From Lysobacteraceae bacterium (GTDB lineage: Bacteria > Pseudomonadota > Gammaproteobacteria > Xanthomonadales > Wenzhouxiangellaceae): DNA of 9,334 bases. Shown here piece after piece: positions 1-7,088 of this stretch. The DNA is taken from assembly GCA_020201235.1 (NCBI GenBank), contig JAIVHD010000012.1, forward strand, positions 1 to 9,334, read 5' to 3'. The notes beneath the pieces are model-generated. The model saw only the letters and a list, made by a program, of their open reading frames with translations, made no database searches and was not told the DNA's origin. The position numbers and the translations under genes were made by a program. Each line of letters opens with the position of its first letter. Position 1 is the stretch's first letter.

Positions 1-1077
1 GAACGACAGGTCGATTTCGGCATCGGCTGCGGAATCGGTTCGGGTATCGACAAGCGTGACATGGTTGCGCGCATCGGCGTTGAGGATTTCGACTCGGTAG
101 CGCCCGTCGGTCGAATAGAACATCCCGTAGTCGAGGTTGGTGCGGGTCTGGGTGATGTCCCATTGGCCCTGCACCAGCGGCCGGGTTGCGCCGCTTTCCA
201 GGTCGTAGGTCCAGGCGTGGAAGAATTCGCCGTGCGCGTCGGTGCCGTAGACGAGCTTGTCGCTGTCGGGCGTGAAGCCCATGCCGCGGTGGACGATTTC
301 ACCCGCCGGGCTGGTCAGCACCAGCTCCGGCTCGCGGTCCTCGCTGTGCAGGTCGACCCGATAGATATCGAAGTCGTAGCGGGTGTGGTGGAGGTCCAGC
401 GACAGCCAGCGCCCGTCGGGGCTGACATGCAAACCGCGGGTGGGGAATGGCAACTCGCGGCTGTTCTGGAACACCAGCTCGCGTTCGTAGGTCTTGGCGT
501 CATAGCGATACAGGTCGGCGACCTGAGGGTCGCGCTCGGTGGAGGTCGCGAAGAACGCTTTGCCGTCTTGCTGCCAGGCCTCGAAGCGCAGCCCGGACTG
601 CTGGCCGGCGACTTCGTAATCGCCGGCCGGCAGCAGGTCGTGCAGCGTGCCGTCGGGTTCGCGCACGAACAGGCTGTTCTGCTCGTTGCCGCCGACATCG
701 CCGGTCAGCAGTACCCGGTCGTCGTCGGGAAACCACGAGACGGCAAAGATTGCGTTGTCTTCTGACTGGCTCAGTGGCGCCATCGCGCCGCTTTCGATAT
801 CCAGCGCCCAGGCGTTGAACACGCCGGTGGTATCGGCATTGACCAGCAGCCGGTTGCCATCGGCCGAAAACGCATGGCCGCCGCCCTGGCTCAGGCGATA
901 GGTGACGGTCTCGAAGAACACATCGGCGTCGTAGGCGGTGAAGTCGCGGCCCGATTTGGATTCGGGCGGAGGTTCAGGCGCACCGGCGCTTTGGTCGCCG
1001 CAGGCGGCCAGCACGAGTAGACAGGCAATGGCGATGGTGATCGCGTTCAAGATCACGAGTGCTGGGTTTTGGGTCAT
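1..1077 (-). CDS. S9 family peptidase lipoprotein, N-terminal beta-propeller part (partial)
   Basis: Open from an ATG at 1077 to the window edge, giving the first 359 residues; the C-terminal part lies outside. Residues 1-26 form a lipoprotein signal: a hydrophobic stretch ending in the lipobox LAAC, with the lipidated cysteine at C26, followed by a Pro/Glu-rich linker. From about residue 60 the chain shows repeated TolB/WD40-like propeller blades with the usual SPDG-type turns (HAFSADG, SWFPDDD, HVSPDG, FTPDSD). This is the arrangement of prolyl-oligopeptidase/DPP-type S9 peptidases, whose C-terminal alpha/beta-hydrolase domain carries the Ser-Asp-His triad; that domain cannot be seen here. 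The likely role is cleavage of short peptides in the periplasm or at the outer membrane. It starts 13 nt after the stop of the M14 peptidase, so the two are probably co-transcribed. Its own ribosome binding site is weak. A stand-alone propeller lipoprotein without a hydrolase domain cannot be excluded. Confidence 0.8.
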   Translation of the reverse strand, partial: MTQNPALVILNAITIAIACLLVLAACGDQSAGAPEPPPESKSGRDFTAYDADVFFETVTYRLSQGGGHAFSADGNRLLVNADTTGVFNAWALDIESGAMAPLSQSEDNAIFAVSWFPDDDRVLLTGDVGGNEQNSLFVREPDGTLHDLLPAGDYEVAGQQSGLRFEAWQQDGKAFFATSTERDPQVADLYRYDAKTYERELVFQNSRELPFPTRGLHVSPDGRWLSLDLHHTRYDFDIYRVDLHSEDREPELVLTSPAGEIVHRGMGFTPDSDKLVYGTDAHGEFFHAWTYDLESGATRPLVQGQWDITQTRTNLDYGMFYSTDGRYRVEILNADARNHVTLVDTRTDSAADAEIDLSF

Positions 1078-1090
1078 GACGAATCCGGTT

Positions 1091-3694
1091 TCAGGGGCGG
1101 TAGCGCGCGCCGCCGGGGTTGGCCGGGGCGCTGAACAGGTGCGAGAAGAACAGGCTGTTGAGCAGCAGTCGTCGGGTGCCGGGCCAGGCTCCGCGGAAGT
1201 CCGGGTTGTCAGCCATCAGGATTACGCTGCCCTGTCCCAGGCGTTCGGCGATGAGCATCGGCGAGCCGCCGATTTCCCGGCGGCGGCGCTCGGAGGCGTA
1301 GCCGGCCAGCAGCGGGTCGGCGTGGTAGCGCGCGACCGTGGCGACCGGGTTGTCGGGCGTGGCCAGCACGAGGGCGGTGTCGCGGTGGCTGGGCAGCATG
1401 CGCCGGTGATAGCCGAAGGCCAGCGGATGGCTCAGGTCGAGGTCGCTGGCAAAGATCGCGCCGGAGACCACGTCACGCGCTTGGCGCAGGCGCAGTTCGT
1501 GATAGTCGAAACGTTTTTCTTCGGTTGTCAGTTGCAATGTCCGGTCGGTTTGCGGCTGGCGGTCGAGCAGGGCCTGCTGGGCCCATTCGGCGCCCTGGCG
1601 AATCGCGATGAAGGTGCCGCCGCTTCCGGTGATCCATTGGCGAACGCGCTCGGTCGCGGCCTCGTTCAGGCCCACGCCGCGGCCGCCGGGCAGGATGATG
1701 TGGGTGTAGCGCGACCAGTCGATCTCGCCGATGCGCTGCTTTTGTTTGAGCACCACCGGCATTTCGACGACGCGGTCGAGCAGGTGCCAGACATGGCCCA
1801 TGTCGAAGCGCTGGATGCCGTCTTCGAACAGCAGCAGCACGCGGGGCGAACGGAGCGTGCCAAAGGCCCGGCCGCTGCCGAAGTCGGCGCCTTCATCCAG
1901 CGTGCGGCCGGTATCCACGGCGTGGATTTCAATTTCCTCGCCGATGTCGCCGACCAGTTCGTGCAGGCGTGCCGGGTCCAGCGTCTGACCCTTGAGCGGG
2001 ACGAATACCGCGCCGCGCCCGAGCTGGACCGGCCCATTGCGCGTGTCGGCATGCATCGGGCCGGTCGCGGCCCGGGCAACAACGCCGGCGTCGAGCAAGC
2101 GGTGCAATGCGCGCGGGGCGTTTTCGTCGTCCCAGGCAAATACATAGCCATAATTCGCCGGTTCGGGCGGCTCGAAGCGGGTCGGGTCGGGCCCCTGCTG
2201 CGTGCCCAATAGCGTGTTATCCATCCGTCCGCGCGGCACCGCGGCGTAATCCAGGTTCCAGGCCAGCGGCAGGGTCCAGCCGTTGACATCGGCAAAGGCG
2301 GGCTTATCGAATTCGGTGACGCGGTCGAACACAGCGCGTACCATTGGATAATGGTCCTGCGCCAGCGCCACAATCCAGGCCTGGTTGGCGGGAAAGTCCT
2401 GGCCATCGATTTCAATGTCGCGGTCCAGCCGGTGGACTTCGATGCGATGGCTTCTCAACAGTTCGACAAAGCGCGCCAGCCGGGTGCGATCGGGCGAGGT
2501 GAACACGAAGCCGCCGCGCGGGTCGCGCGCAGCCCGGTCGCGCGAGTCTTGATAAAAACGCTGGCGATAGTCGGCCAGTTCGGCGCGCAGCTCGACTGCT
2601 GCGGCGATGGCGCTCAGCGCGCTGTGGAAATGCACCTCGATGTTCTCGGCCAGCGACCAGCGCCCCAGCGGCGTGTCCAGTTCGACCAGATGCGCGGTAC
2701 CGACTTCGAACAACGTGCCGATGCCGCCGTGCAGGTTTGGATAGCCCGATCCCGATCCGGGGTAGAAGCTGTTGTAGACCTCCTCGGTGAAATACAGCGT
2801 GCCGCGCTTGTCCAGCACCGCCTGATGATAAGCCGCGATGCGCCGGTGCAGCGGGCGTTGAAACTCGGGGATCAGCCGGTTGGCGCGAAGCGCGTCGCCG
2901 GGCGAGAAGAAGAATGTCGAAGGGCGCACCGAGGTGGTGCCCATTTCGTGGAAATCGGCGCTGAGGTGGGGCTGCCAGCGGTGCCAGGCCGGCACCCAGA
3001 CGCGGGGCTCGGGCTGGGCCAGCAGCAGCCATTGGCGGTTCAGGTCGAAGCCGTAGTGGTTGGCGCGCTGGCGGGTCCATAACTTGTGACCGGCGTGGTC
3101 GCCGTTGCGCACCACGGTGTGGGACAGAAAGCGCAACGAATCGTTGATGCGTCGCGCGTGGCCGTCCGGATTGAGCGCCGCGGCGATCAGCACTACGGAA
3201 TGTTTCAGCATTTGATCGATGGCCGCGCCCTGGCCGGCGGCCAGGTGATGGGCCAGCGGCAGGGCCGCTTCCAGGCCGGCCGCCTCGGCCCCGTGCACGC
3301 CGAAACCCAGCCAGACCACGGCCGGCAGATCTTTTTCGACATCTGCGCTTTCATCACCCGTCGCGGCAAGGTGTCGGGTGCGGATGGTTTCGAGCCGGGC
3401 GTGGTTGGCCGGCGAGGTGATCTTGAGCAGCACGATCGGGCGGCCTTCGATCGAGTGGCCGAGGGTTTCGATGGCGACTCGGTCGGAGGCCTCGGCCAGT
3501 GTGGTGAAGTAGCCGATGACCGGATCGTAGCGGGCCGGCTGTTGCCCGAGTTCGTGGCCCAGCGCCTCGGCCGGCGTCGAGATGGACCGGTCGTAATCGA
3601 TGCCGTCGGGCATGAAGCCGGCCGGCGGCTGTGCCATGGACGGACCGGTCGCGAGAAGCAAACTGCCGAACAGCAGGCTCGGAATTGATTTCAT
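1091..3694 (-). CDS. M14 family zinc carboxypeptidase with C-terminal amidotransferase-like domain
   Basis: Secreted or periplasmic metallopeptidase of 867 residues. Residues 1-21 are a Sec signal peptide (hydrophobic core, then SMA before Gln22). The M14 catalytic domain spans about 40-370 and contains the expected sites in order: zinc ligands H134 and E137 in HGAE, NPDG at 175-178, the substrate-binding Asn-Arg pair in DLNR (217-220), the third zinc ligand H249 in DFHE, and a candidate catalytic glutamate E330 in TLFEVG. These assignments are by motif. After a middle region rich in aromatic and acidic residues, about 615-855 looks like a class I glutamine-amidotransferase (flavodoxin-like) fold (IILPGGRG near 666-673, then FIAIRQGAEW near 696-705). 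The position where an active amidotransferase has its nucleophile Cys is Arg here, so this domain is probably non-catalytic. The start is supported by an AGGGGA ribosome binding site just upstream of the ATG. It is the first gene of a minus-strand operon with the S9 lipoprotein. Release of C-terminal amino acids from peptides is the family role; the exact substrate is unknown. Confidence 0.88.
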   Translation of the reverse strand: MKSIPSLLFGSLLLATGPSMAQPPAGFMPDGIDYDRSISTPAEALGHELGQQPARYDPVIGYFTTLAEASDRVAIETLGHSIEGRPIVLLKITSPANHARLETIRTRHLAATGDESADVEKDLPAVVWLGFGVHGAEAAGLEAALPLAHHLAAGQGAAIDQMLKHSVVLIAAALNPDGHARRINDSLRFLSHTVVRNGDHAGHKLWTRQRANHYGFDLNRQWLLLAQPEPRVWVPAWHRWQPHLSADFHEMGTTSVRPSTFFFSPGDALRANRLIPEFQRPLHRRIAAYHQAVLDKRGTLYFTEEVYNSFYPGSGSGYPNLHGGIGTLFEVGTAHLVELDTPLGRWSLAENIEVHFHSALSAIAAAVELRAELADYRQRFYQDSRDRAARDPRGGFVFTSPDRTRLARFVELLRSHRIEVHRLDRDIEIDGQDFPANQAWIVALAQDHYPMVRAVFDRVTEFDKPAFADVNGWTLPLAWNLDYAAVPRGRMDNTLLGTQQGPDPTRFEPPEPANYGYVFAWDDENAPRALHRLLDAGVVARAATGPMHADTRNGPVQLGRGAVFVPLKGQTLDPARLHELVGDIGEEIEIHAVDTGRTLDEGADFGSGRAFGTLRSPRVLLLFEDGIQRFDMGHVWHLLDRVVEMPVVLKQKQRIGEIDWSRYTHIILPGGRGVGLNEAATERVRQWITGSGGTFIAIRQGAEWAQQALLDRQPQTDRTLQLTTEEKRFDYHELRLRQARDVVSGAIFASDLDLSHPLAFGYHRRMLPSHRDTALVLATPDNPVATVARYHADPLLAGYASERRRREIGGSPMLIAERLGQGSVILMADNPDFRGAWPGTRRLLLNSLFFSHLFSAPANPGGARYRP

Positions 3695-4006
3695 GAATCC
3701 CCTGGTCTTTTTGACCTTATCGCAGCAACTCTAAACCAATCAGGATACAGGATCGCATCGAGACGACGGTCGGGAAGTCGAAAAGCACGATTAAACCCGC
3801 CCCGCCGACTGTGGCATCATGCCCATCGTCTGGGGCGTTTTGCTCGGTCACGCAGCCTCAACCCTCCGTGATCTACCAGCCGGGCGAGTACGCTTCCGCT
3901 GCCTTCGGTCGCCAAATGCCCCAGCCATGGCAGTGGGCGGCACCTCGTAAAAGAAGGGTTGTAAATAAGGCTGGTTTAACGCTGATTTACTCAGGAGTAA
4001 CGGCTC
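3695..4006. other. Divergent intergenic region
   Basis: 312 bases between the M14 peptidase (minus) and the thioesterase (plus), so it must hold both promoters. I could not assign a convincing -35/-10 pair on either strand. A short palindrome GGTC-TTTTT-GACC lies at 3704-3716, close to the M14 start, and could be an operator or a weak hairpin. Most of the middle (about 3809-3932) is copy A of a dispersed repeat, listed separately. The base composition becomes AT-richer at 3948-3990, just before the thioesterase, which suits a promoter there. Confidence 0.6.
3809..3932 (+). repeat. Dispersed repeat, copy A
   Basis: Similar in sequence and orientation to copy B at 7128-7254. The best-conserved core is 3843-3932, from GCTCGGTCACGCA to CCCAGCCATGGCA, about 80% identical with one-base gaps; the segment 3809-3842 is more diverged but begins with the same CTGTGGCA at nearly the same spacing. 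Within the core, TCACG (3848-3852) and CGTGA (3867-3871) form an inverted repeat around a 14-base loop, preserved in both copies. It lies between genes. A minus-strand reading frame across it (RKRTRPA.. SRR) is also readable in copy B, but I consider this a by-product of nucleotide similarity. No transposase or target-site duplication was seen. Confidence 0.65.
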
Positions 4007-4396
4007 ATGACCGTCAAGGAACACATCGAACACTCGCGCACGCGAATTACCAAGCTGGTGTTTCCGCAAGACACCAACCCGATCGGCACGCTGTACGGCG
4101 GCACGGCAATGAAGTGGATGGACGAGGTGGCGTTTTTGACCGCGACGCGCTTTGCCCGGCGGCTGGTAGTGACGGTTTCGATGGACCGGGTGGATTTTAA
4201 GGTGCCGATCCCCAAGGGCAGCATCGTCGAGTTAATCGGCGAGGTCACGCGCGCCGGCAATACCAGCGTGACGGTGACGGTTCGGATGCTGCGCGAGGAT
4301 CCGCTTTCCGGCGACCAGGAGTTGGCCATCCAGGGCGAGCTGGTGATGGTGGCGGTCGACGATAGCATGCGGCCGATCAAGATCGTTCCGGAATGA
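4007..4396 (+). CDS. Hot-dog fold acyl-CoA thioesterase (YciA/BFIT-like)
   Basis: Cytoplasmic protein of 129 residues, the normal length for a single hot-dog acyl-CoA hydrolase. The family signature is clear: NPIGTLYGG (24-32) followed by WMDEVA (37-42), with Asn24 and Asp39 in the places of the catalytic residues, then the beta-sheet segment with [15 protein letters not shown] (62-76). Members hydrolyse acyl-CoA to free fatty acid and CoA; chain-length preference cannot be read from the sequence. The ATG at 4007 is preceded by AGGAG at 3993-3997 with a 9-base spacer, which fixes the start. It faces away from the M14 gene and is separated from trpS by 134 bases, so it is probably transcribed alone or only loosely coupled to trpS. 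Confidence 0.9.
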   Translation: MTVKEHIEHSRTRITKLVFPQDTNPIGTLYGGTAMKWMDEVAFLTATRFARRLVVTVSMDRVDFKVPIPKGSIVELIGEVTRAGNTSVTVTVRMLREDPLSGDQELAIQGELVMVAVDDSMRPIKIVPE

Positions 4397-4435
4397 GATG
4401 GTCGGGAATTCATCACGCCTTCATACCGCCTGTGA

Positions 4436-4455
4436 GCGCTGGGAGCCTGTCGGAT
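4436..4455 (+). repeat. 20-base direct repeat, copy 1
   Basis: The 20 bases GCGCTGGGAGCCTGTCGGAT occur here and again, identically and in the same orientation, at 7041-7060. This copy lies between the thioesterase and trpS. The flanks of the two copies differ at once on the 3' side. The 3' half pairs weakly with the bases that follow (CCTG at 4446-4449 with CAGG at 4459-4462). A 20-base exact match is unlikely by chance within a 9-kb window. Confidence 0.75.
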
Positions 4456-4474
4456 TCGCAGGGCAGGGGCGACC

Positions 4475-4502
4475 CCGACGGACCGCGCGGCGGGCGTAAA
4501 AT
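4475..4502 (+). promoter_or_regulatory. Possible sigma70-type promoter for trpS
   Basis: TAAAAT at 4497-4502 matches the -10 consensus at five of six positions and stands out from very GC-rich surroundings. It lies 28 bases before the trpS ATG, so transcription would start close to the gene. The matching -35 is poor (CCGACG at 4475-4480, 16-base spacer, three of six matches). I see no leader peptide with tandem Trp codons and no fluoride riboswitch here. Confidence 0.3.
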
Positions 4503-4530
4503 ATCCGGTTTGCAGCCAGAAGCCGATCCG

Positions 4531-5556
4531 ATGACCTCCAACCCGAGCACTCGCCGCCGCGTTTTGACCGGCATTACCACCACCGGCACGCCGCATCTTG
4601 GCAATTACGTCGGCGCGATCAAGCCGGCGATTGCCGCAAGCCGTGACCCGGCGTTTGATTCGTTCTACTTTCTGGCCGACTACCATGCGCTGGTCAAGTG
4701 CTTTGAACCGGACCGGATCCAACGATCAACGCTGGAGATCGCGGCGACCTGGCTGGCGCTGGGGCTGGATACGTCCAGGTCGGTGTTTTACCGCCAATCC
4801 GATATTCCCGAGATCCCGGAACTGACCTGGCTTTTGACCTGTTCGACGGCCAAGGGGCTGATGAACCGCTCGCATGCCTATAAGGCCCAGGTGGCGGCCA
4901 ACGAAGCGGCCGGCGAGGACCCGGATTACGGCATCAACATGGGTCTGTTTTGCTATCCGGTGCTGATGGCGGCCGACATCCTGATGTTTAATGCCCATTC
5001 GGTACCGGTTGGAAAAGACCAGATACAGCACCTCGAGATGGCGCGCGACATTGCCGGGCGTTTCAACCACCGCTACGGCGAGCATTTTGTGCTGCCCGAG
5101 GCCGCCACCGATGAGTTTGTCGCGACCTTACCTGGCACCGACGGGCGCAAGATGTCGAAAAGCTATGACAACACCATCCCGTTGTGGCTGCCGGAGAAAA
5201 AACTGCGCAAGGCGATCATGAAGATCAAGACCAACTCGCAGCCGCCGGGCGAGCCGAAAGACCCGGACGAGGCCAGCGTCTATTCGGTCTACGCTGCATT
5301 TGCCAGCGAGACCCAGCGCGCCGGCATGCGCGAGGCCTTCGCCAAGGGAATCTCGTGGGGCGAGGTCAAGCAGCAGTTGTTTGAGCTGGTCAATTCCGAG
5401 CTGGCCGCACCGCGCGAGCGCTATGATGCGCTGATCCGTGATCCAGCTCGAATCGAGCGCGAGTTGATCCAGGGCGGCGAGCGGGCGCGTGCGATTGCAA
5501 CGCCGTTGATGCACAAGTTGCGTGACGCGGTCGGCATACGACCGCTGGCCCGGTGA
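4531..5556 (+). CDS. trpS: Tryptophanyl-tRNA synthetase
   Basis: Class Ic aminoacyl-tRNA synthetase that charges tRNA-Trp with tryptophan using ATP, in the cytoplasm. It has 341 residues from the ATG at 4531, close to the usual 330-340. The HIGH-type motif is TPHLGN (20-25), following [19 protein letters not shown] (142-151) and [11 protein letters not shown] (159-169) are the conserved TrpS segments that line the tryptophan and ATP site; KMSKS is at 207-211. The C-terminal part is helical and acts in anticodon recognition in this family. The frame is open further upstream to 4393, but those 46 extra codons cover intergenic sequence and a repeat and do not resemble TrpS, so I start at 4531; the ribosome binding site there is weak. 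It is the first gene of a tight operon: its stop overlaps the GTG start of the next gene by 4 bases. Confidence 0.96.
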   Translation: MTSNPSTRRRVLTGITTTGTPHLGNYVGAIKPAIAASRDPAFDSFYFLADYHALVKCFEPDRIQRSTLEIAATWLALGLDTSRSVFYRQSDIPEIPELTWLLTCSTAKGLMNRSHAYKAQVAANEAAGEDPDYGINMGLFCYPVLMAADILMFNAHSVPVGKDQIQHLEMARDIAGRFNHRYGEHFVLPEAATDEFVATLPGTDGRKMSKSYDNTIPLWLPEKKLRKAIMKIKTNSQPPGEPKDPDEASVYSVYAAFASETQRAGMREAFAKGISWGEVKQQLFELVNSELAAPRERYDALIRDPARIERELIQGGERARAIATPLMHKLRDAVGIRPLAR

Positions 5557-6248
5557 GTGGCGGTATGCCGTCGCCGGACTGGGCACCAAGCCGGTTGCGC
5601 ATGCTCGACGGTCGCCGCTTGGCTGTACGTCATGTCTGGTGCGTGGGCCAGAACTACGCTGAACACGCGCGCGAAATGGGGCGCGACCCCGAACGCTGCG
5701 AGCCGGTGTTTTTCAGCAAGCCGGCGGCCGCGCTGGTGCAGCAGGCCGAGATCGAGTATCCGCCGCAGACCCGCGAATTGCATCATGAAGTTGAGCTTGT
5801 CGTGCTGCTGGCACGCGGGGGTCGCGATCTTTCGCCCGAACAGGCCGCCGCTGGTGTGTTCGGCTATGCCGTCGGCTGCGACCTGACCCGGCGCGATGTG
5901 CAGGCGCGGGCCAAGGCCGCCGGCATGCCCTGGGCCCTGGCCAAGGGCTTTGACCAGTCCGGCCCGGTTGGCGAGTTCGTCGGTGCCGATCAGTGGCGTG
6001 TACAGCCGGATCGTGTCATTGAACTGGCCGTCAACGGCCGCACGCGCCAGTCGGCGGTGCTGGGCGATCTGATCTGGACGGTGCCAGAATTACTCGCCCG
6101 GTTATCGCGCGAGGTGACGCTCAGGCCCTTTGATGCCGTGTTTACCGGCACCCCGGCCGGCGTTGCAGCGCTGGTGCCGGGCGATCGCGTCGAGGCCCGC
6201 ATTGAAGGCCTGCCCTCGCTGGAATTTTTGGTCAAGCCCGGCGCGTGA
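5553..6248 (+). CDS. Fumarylacetoacetate hydrolase-family protein (YcgM/FAHD1-like)
   Basis: Cytoplasmic metalloenzyme of 231 residues, similar throughout to E. coli YcgM and mammalian FAHD1, which act on small 2-oxo acids (acylpyruvate hydrolysis, oxaloacetate decarboxylation or keto-enol tautomerisation). The divalent-metal ligands are E79 and E81 in HHEVE and D110 in CDLTRRD. H38 and E41 in NYAEHAREM and K131 in WALAKGF match the FAHD1 catalytic His, Glu and Lys. The C-terminal [10 protein letters not shown] motif (198-207) is typical. The exact substrate is not readable. The GTG start overlaps the trpS stop (GTGA), suggesting translational coupling; an ATG four codons later (5565) is an alternative start. 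The last four bases overlap the crcB1 start. Pairing with trpS has no obvious metabolic meaning and probably reflects only shared expression. Confidence 0.9.
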   Translation: MSGGMPSPDWAPSRLRMLDGRRLAVRHVWCVGQNYAEHAREMGRDPERCEPVFFSKPAAALVQQAEIEYPPQTRELHHEVELVVLLARGGRDLSPEQAAAGVFGYAVGCDLTRRDVQARAKAAGMPWALAKGFDQSGPVGEFVGADQWRVQPDRVIELAVNGRTRQSAVLGDLIWTVPELLARLSREVTLRPFDAVFTGTPAGVAALVPGDRVEARIEGLPSLEFLVKPGA

Positions 6249-6664
6249 GCCCGTCCGAGCTCTTGTCGCCGGGCGCGCTCGGCTGTGTCGCCGGCGGTAG
6301 CGCGATCGGGGCGCTGGCCCGGTTCGAGCTTTCGCGGCGCATGGCCGGCTGGCTTGGCGAGCGCTTTCCGTGGGCGACGCTGGTGATCAACGTTTCCGGC
6401 TGCCTGTTCGCGGGCGCGCTGTTTGGAATGCTTTTGGATTCGTCGACAACGCTCTGGAGCCTGCTGCTGGTGACCGGAGCCCTCGGCAGCTACACCACAG
6501 TTTCGTCGTTCAGCCTTGAAACCCTGCTGCTGGCCCGGCGCACATCGTGGCGCGCGGCGGTGATTTACGTGGCGCTGTCGGTCGCCGGCTGTATTGCCGC
6601 AGTGGGCGTTGGTGTATGGCTATTCCGGCAGATCGTCGGCAGTGCCGCTTTCGTGTCCGGCTGA
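6245..6664 (+). CDS. crcB: CrcB/Fluc fluoride channel subunit 1
   Basis: Inner-membrane protein of 139 residues with four predicted transmembrane helices, the usual CrcB length. The family landmarks are GGSAIGALAR (17-26), the pore Asn N49 in TLVINVSG, and GSYTTVSSFSLE (81-92), the equivalent of the GGxTTFSTFxxE motif. The first of the two pore phenylalanines is Val here (V86) while the second (F89) is kept. Positive charges cluster in the loop after helix 1 (R26, R31, R32, R40) and the loop after helix 3 (R98, R99, R103), while the N-terminus and the loop between helices 2 and 3 are neutral or acidic; this predicts both ends outside. CrcB channels let fluoride leave the cytoplasm as dimers. 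The GTG start overlaps the previous stop by 4 bases and has no clear ribosome binding site, so translation is probably coupled. It is followed after 1 nt by a second crcB. Confidence 0.9.
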   Translation: MSPSELLSPGALGCVAGGSAIGALARFELSRRMAGWLGERFPWATLVINVSGCLFAGALFGMLLDSSTTLWSLLLVTGALGSYTTVSSFSLETLLLARRTSWRAAVIYVALSVAGCIAAVGVGVWLFRQIVGSAAFVSG

Positions 6665-6665
6665 C

Positions 6666-7088
6666 ATGCAGAACCTACAAGGCCAGCCGCGCTTCGGCGT
6701 GTATTTTTGGATTGCGCTGGCAGCTGCTGTTGGCGGTGGCTTGCGGCATGTACTTTCGGTGGCCTGGATCGTTCATTGGGGCGATGGCTGGCCGTGGCCA
6801 ACGCTCCTCGTTAATGTGGTCGGCTCGTTTCTGATTGTGGCCTTCTGGACGCTCTCCGGCCCGGACGGGCGCTTTCCAGTTTCGGTGGGGCGCCAGGCTG
6901 CCTTCATGGCCGGTTTTTGTGGTGGCTTCACGACCTTCTCGTTGTTTGGCGTTGAAACCTGGCAACTGGTTGTGCAAGGCCGCATCGGCGATGCGCTGGG
7001 CTACGTGGGCCTGACCCTTGTCGGCGCGCTGCTGGCTGCGGCGCTGGGAGCCTGTCGGATGATGCCAGCGCGCAGCTGCCAGAGGTGA
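6666..7088 (+). CDS. crcB: CrcB/Fluc fluoride channel subunit 2
   Basis: Second CrcB, 140 residues, four predicted membrane helices, starting 1 nt after the stop of the first. Landmarks: AVGGGLRH (21-28), the pore Asn N50 in TLLVNVVG, and GGFTTFSLFGVE (86-97), with both pore phenylalanines present (F91, F94). Its charge pattern is the reverse of the first subunit: Arg at the N-terminus and in the loop between helices 2 and 3 (R69, R76), and Arg at the C-terminus (R131, R136, R140). This predicts both ends inside. The pair therefore fits an antiparallel heterodimer. The frame is open upstream to 6594, inside crcB1, but the family-like sequence begins near 6666. The last part (from about residue 126) is encoded by the 20-base repeat and the sequence after it, so the C-terminal tail looks replaced or extended; it includes two Cys and is not CrcB-like. 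Confidence 0.9.
   Translation: MQNLQGQPRFGVYFWIALAAAVGGGLRHVLSVAWIVHWGDGWPWPTLLVNVVGSFLIVAFWTLSGPDGRFPVSVGRQAAFMAGFCGGFTTFSLFGVETWQLVVQGRIGDALGYVGLTLVGALLAAALGACRMMPARSCQR
7041..7071 (+). repeat. 20-base direct repeat, copy 2, within a stem-loop
   Basis: Bases 7041-7060 are identical to 4436-4455. Here GCGCTGG (7041-7047) is complemented exactly by CCAGCGC (7065-7071), a 7-bp stem with a 17-base loop. It lies inside the 3' end of crcB2, coding for residues about 126-132 and onward, 17 bases before the stop codon. There is no T-run, so it is not a Rho-independent terminator, but a hairpin at an operon's 3' end could stabilise the message, as REP-type elements do. Confidence 0.6.

Noticed and set aside
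61..765. Plus-strand open frame of 234 codons
   Set aside because: Antisense shadow of the S9 propeller domain, which runs open on the minus strand with repeated blade motifs.
938..2212. Long plus-strand open frame of 424 codons
   Set aside because: It lies opposite the M14 peptidase and the start of the S9 gene, which have clear family motifs. Long antisense frames are expected at this GC content, and its translation resembles no family I know.
3704..3716. GGTC-TTTTT-GACC palindrome as a terminator
   Set aside because: The stem has only four pairs and lies in the 5' region of the M14 gene, so it is not a credible terminator; an operator role is unproven.
3811..4200. Plus-strand frame overlapping the thioesterase start
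   Set aside because: Out of frame with a well-supported thioesterase that has a good ribosome binding site; the first part is repeat A.
4393..4530. Upstream extension of trpS by 46 codons
   Set aside because: It covers the intergenic gap, the 20-base repeat and a possible promoter and does not look like TrpS; the family sequence begins just after the ATG at 4531.
4397..4530. Possible fluoride riboswitch or Rho-independent terminator before trpS
   Set aside because: A small GGGG-CGA-CCCC hairpin at 4466-4476 is present, but there is no T-run and no recognisable crcB-motif core by eye.
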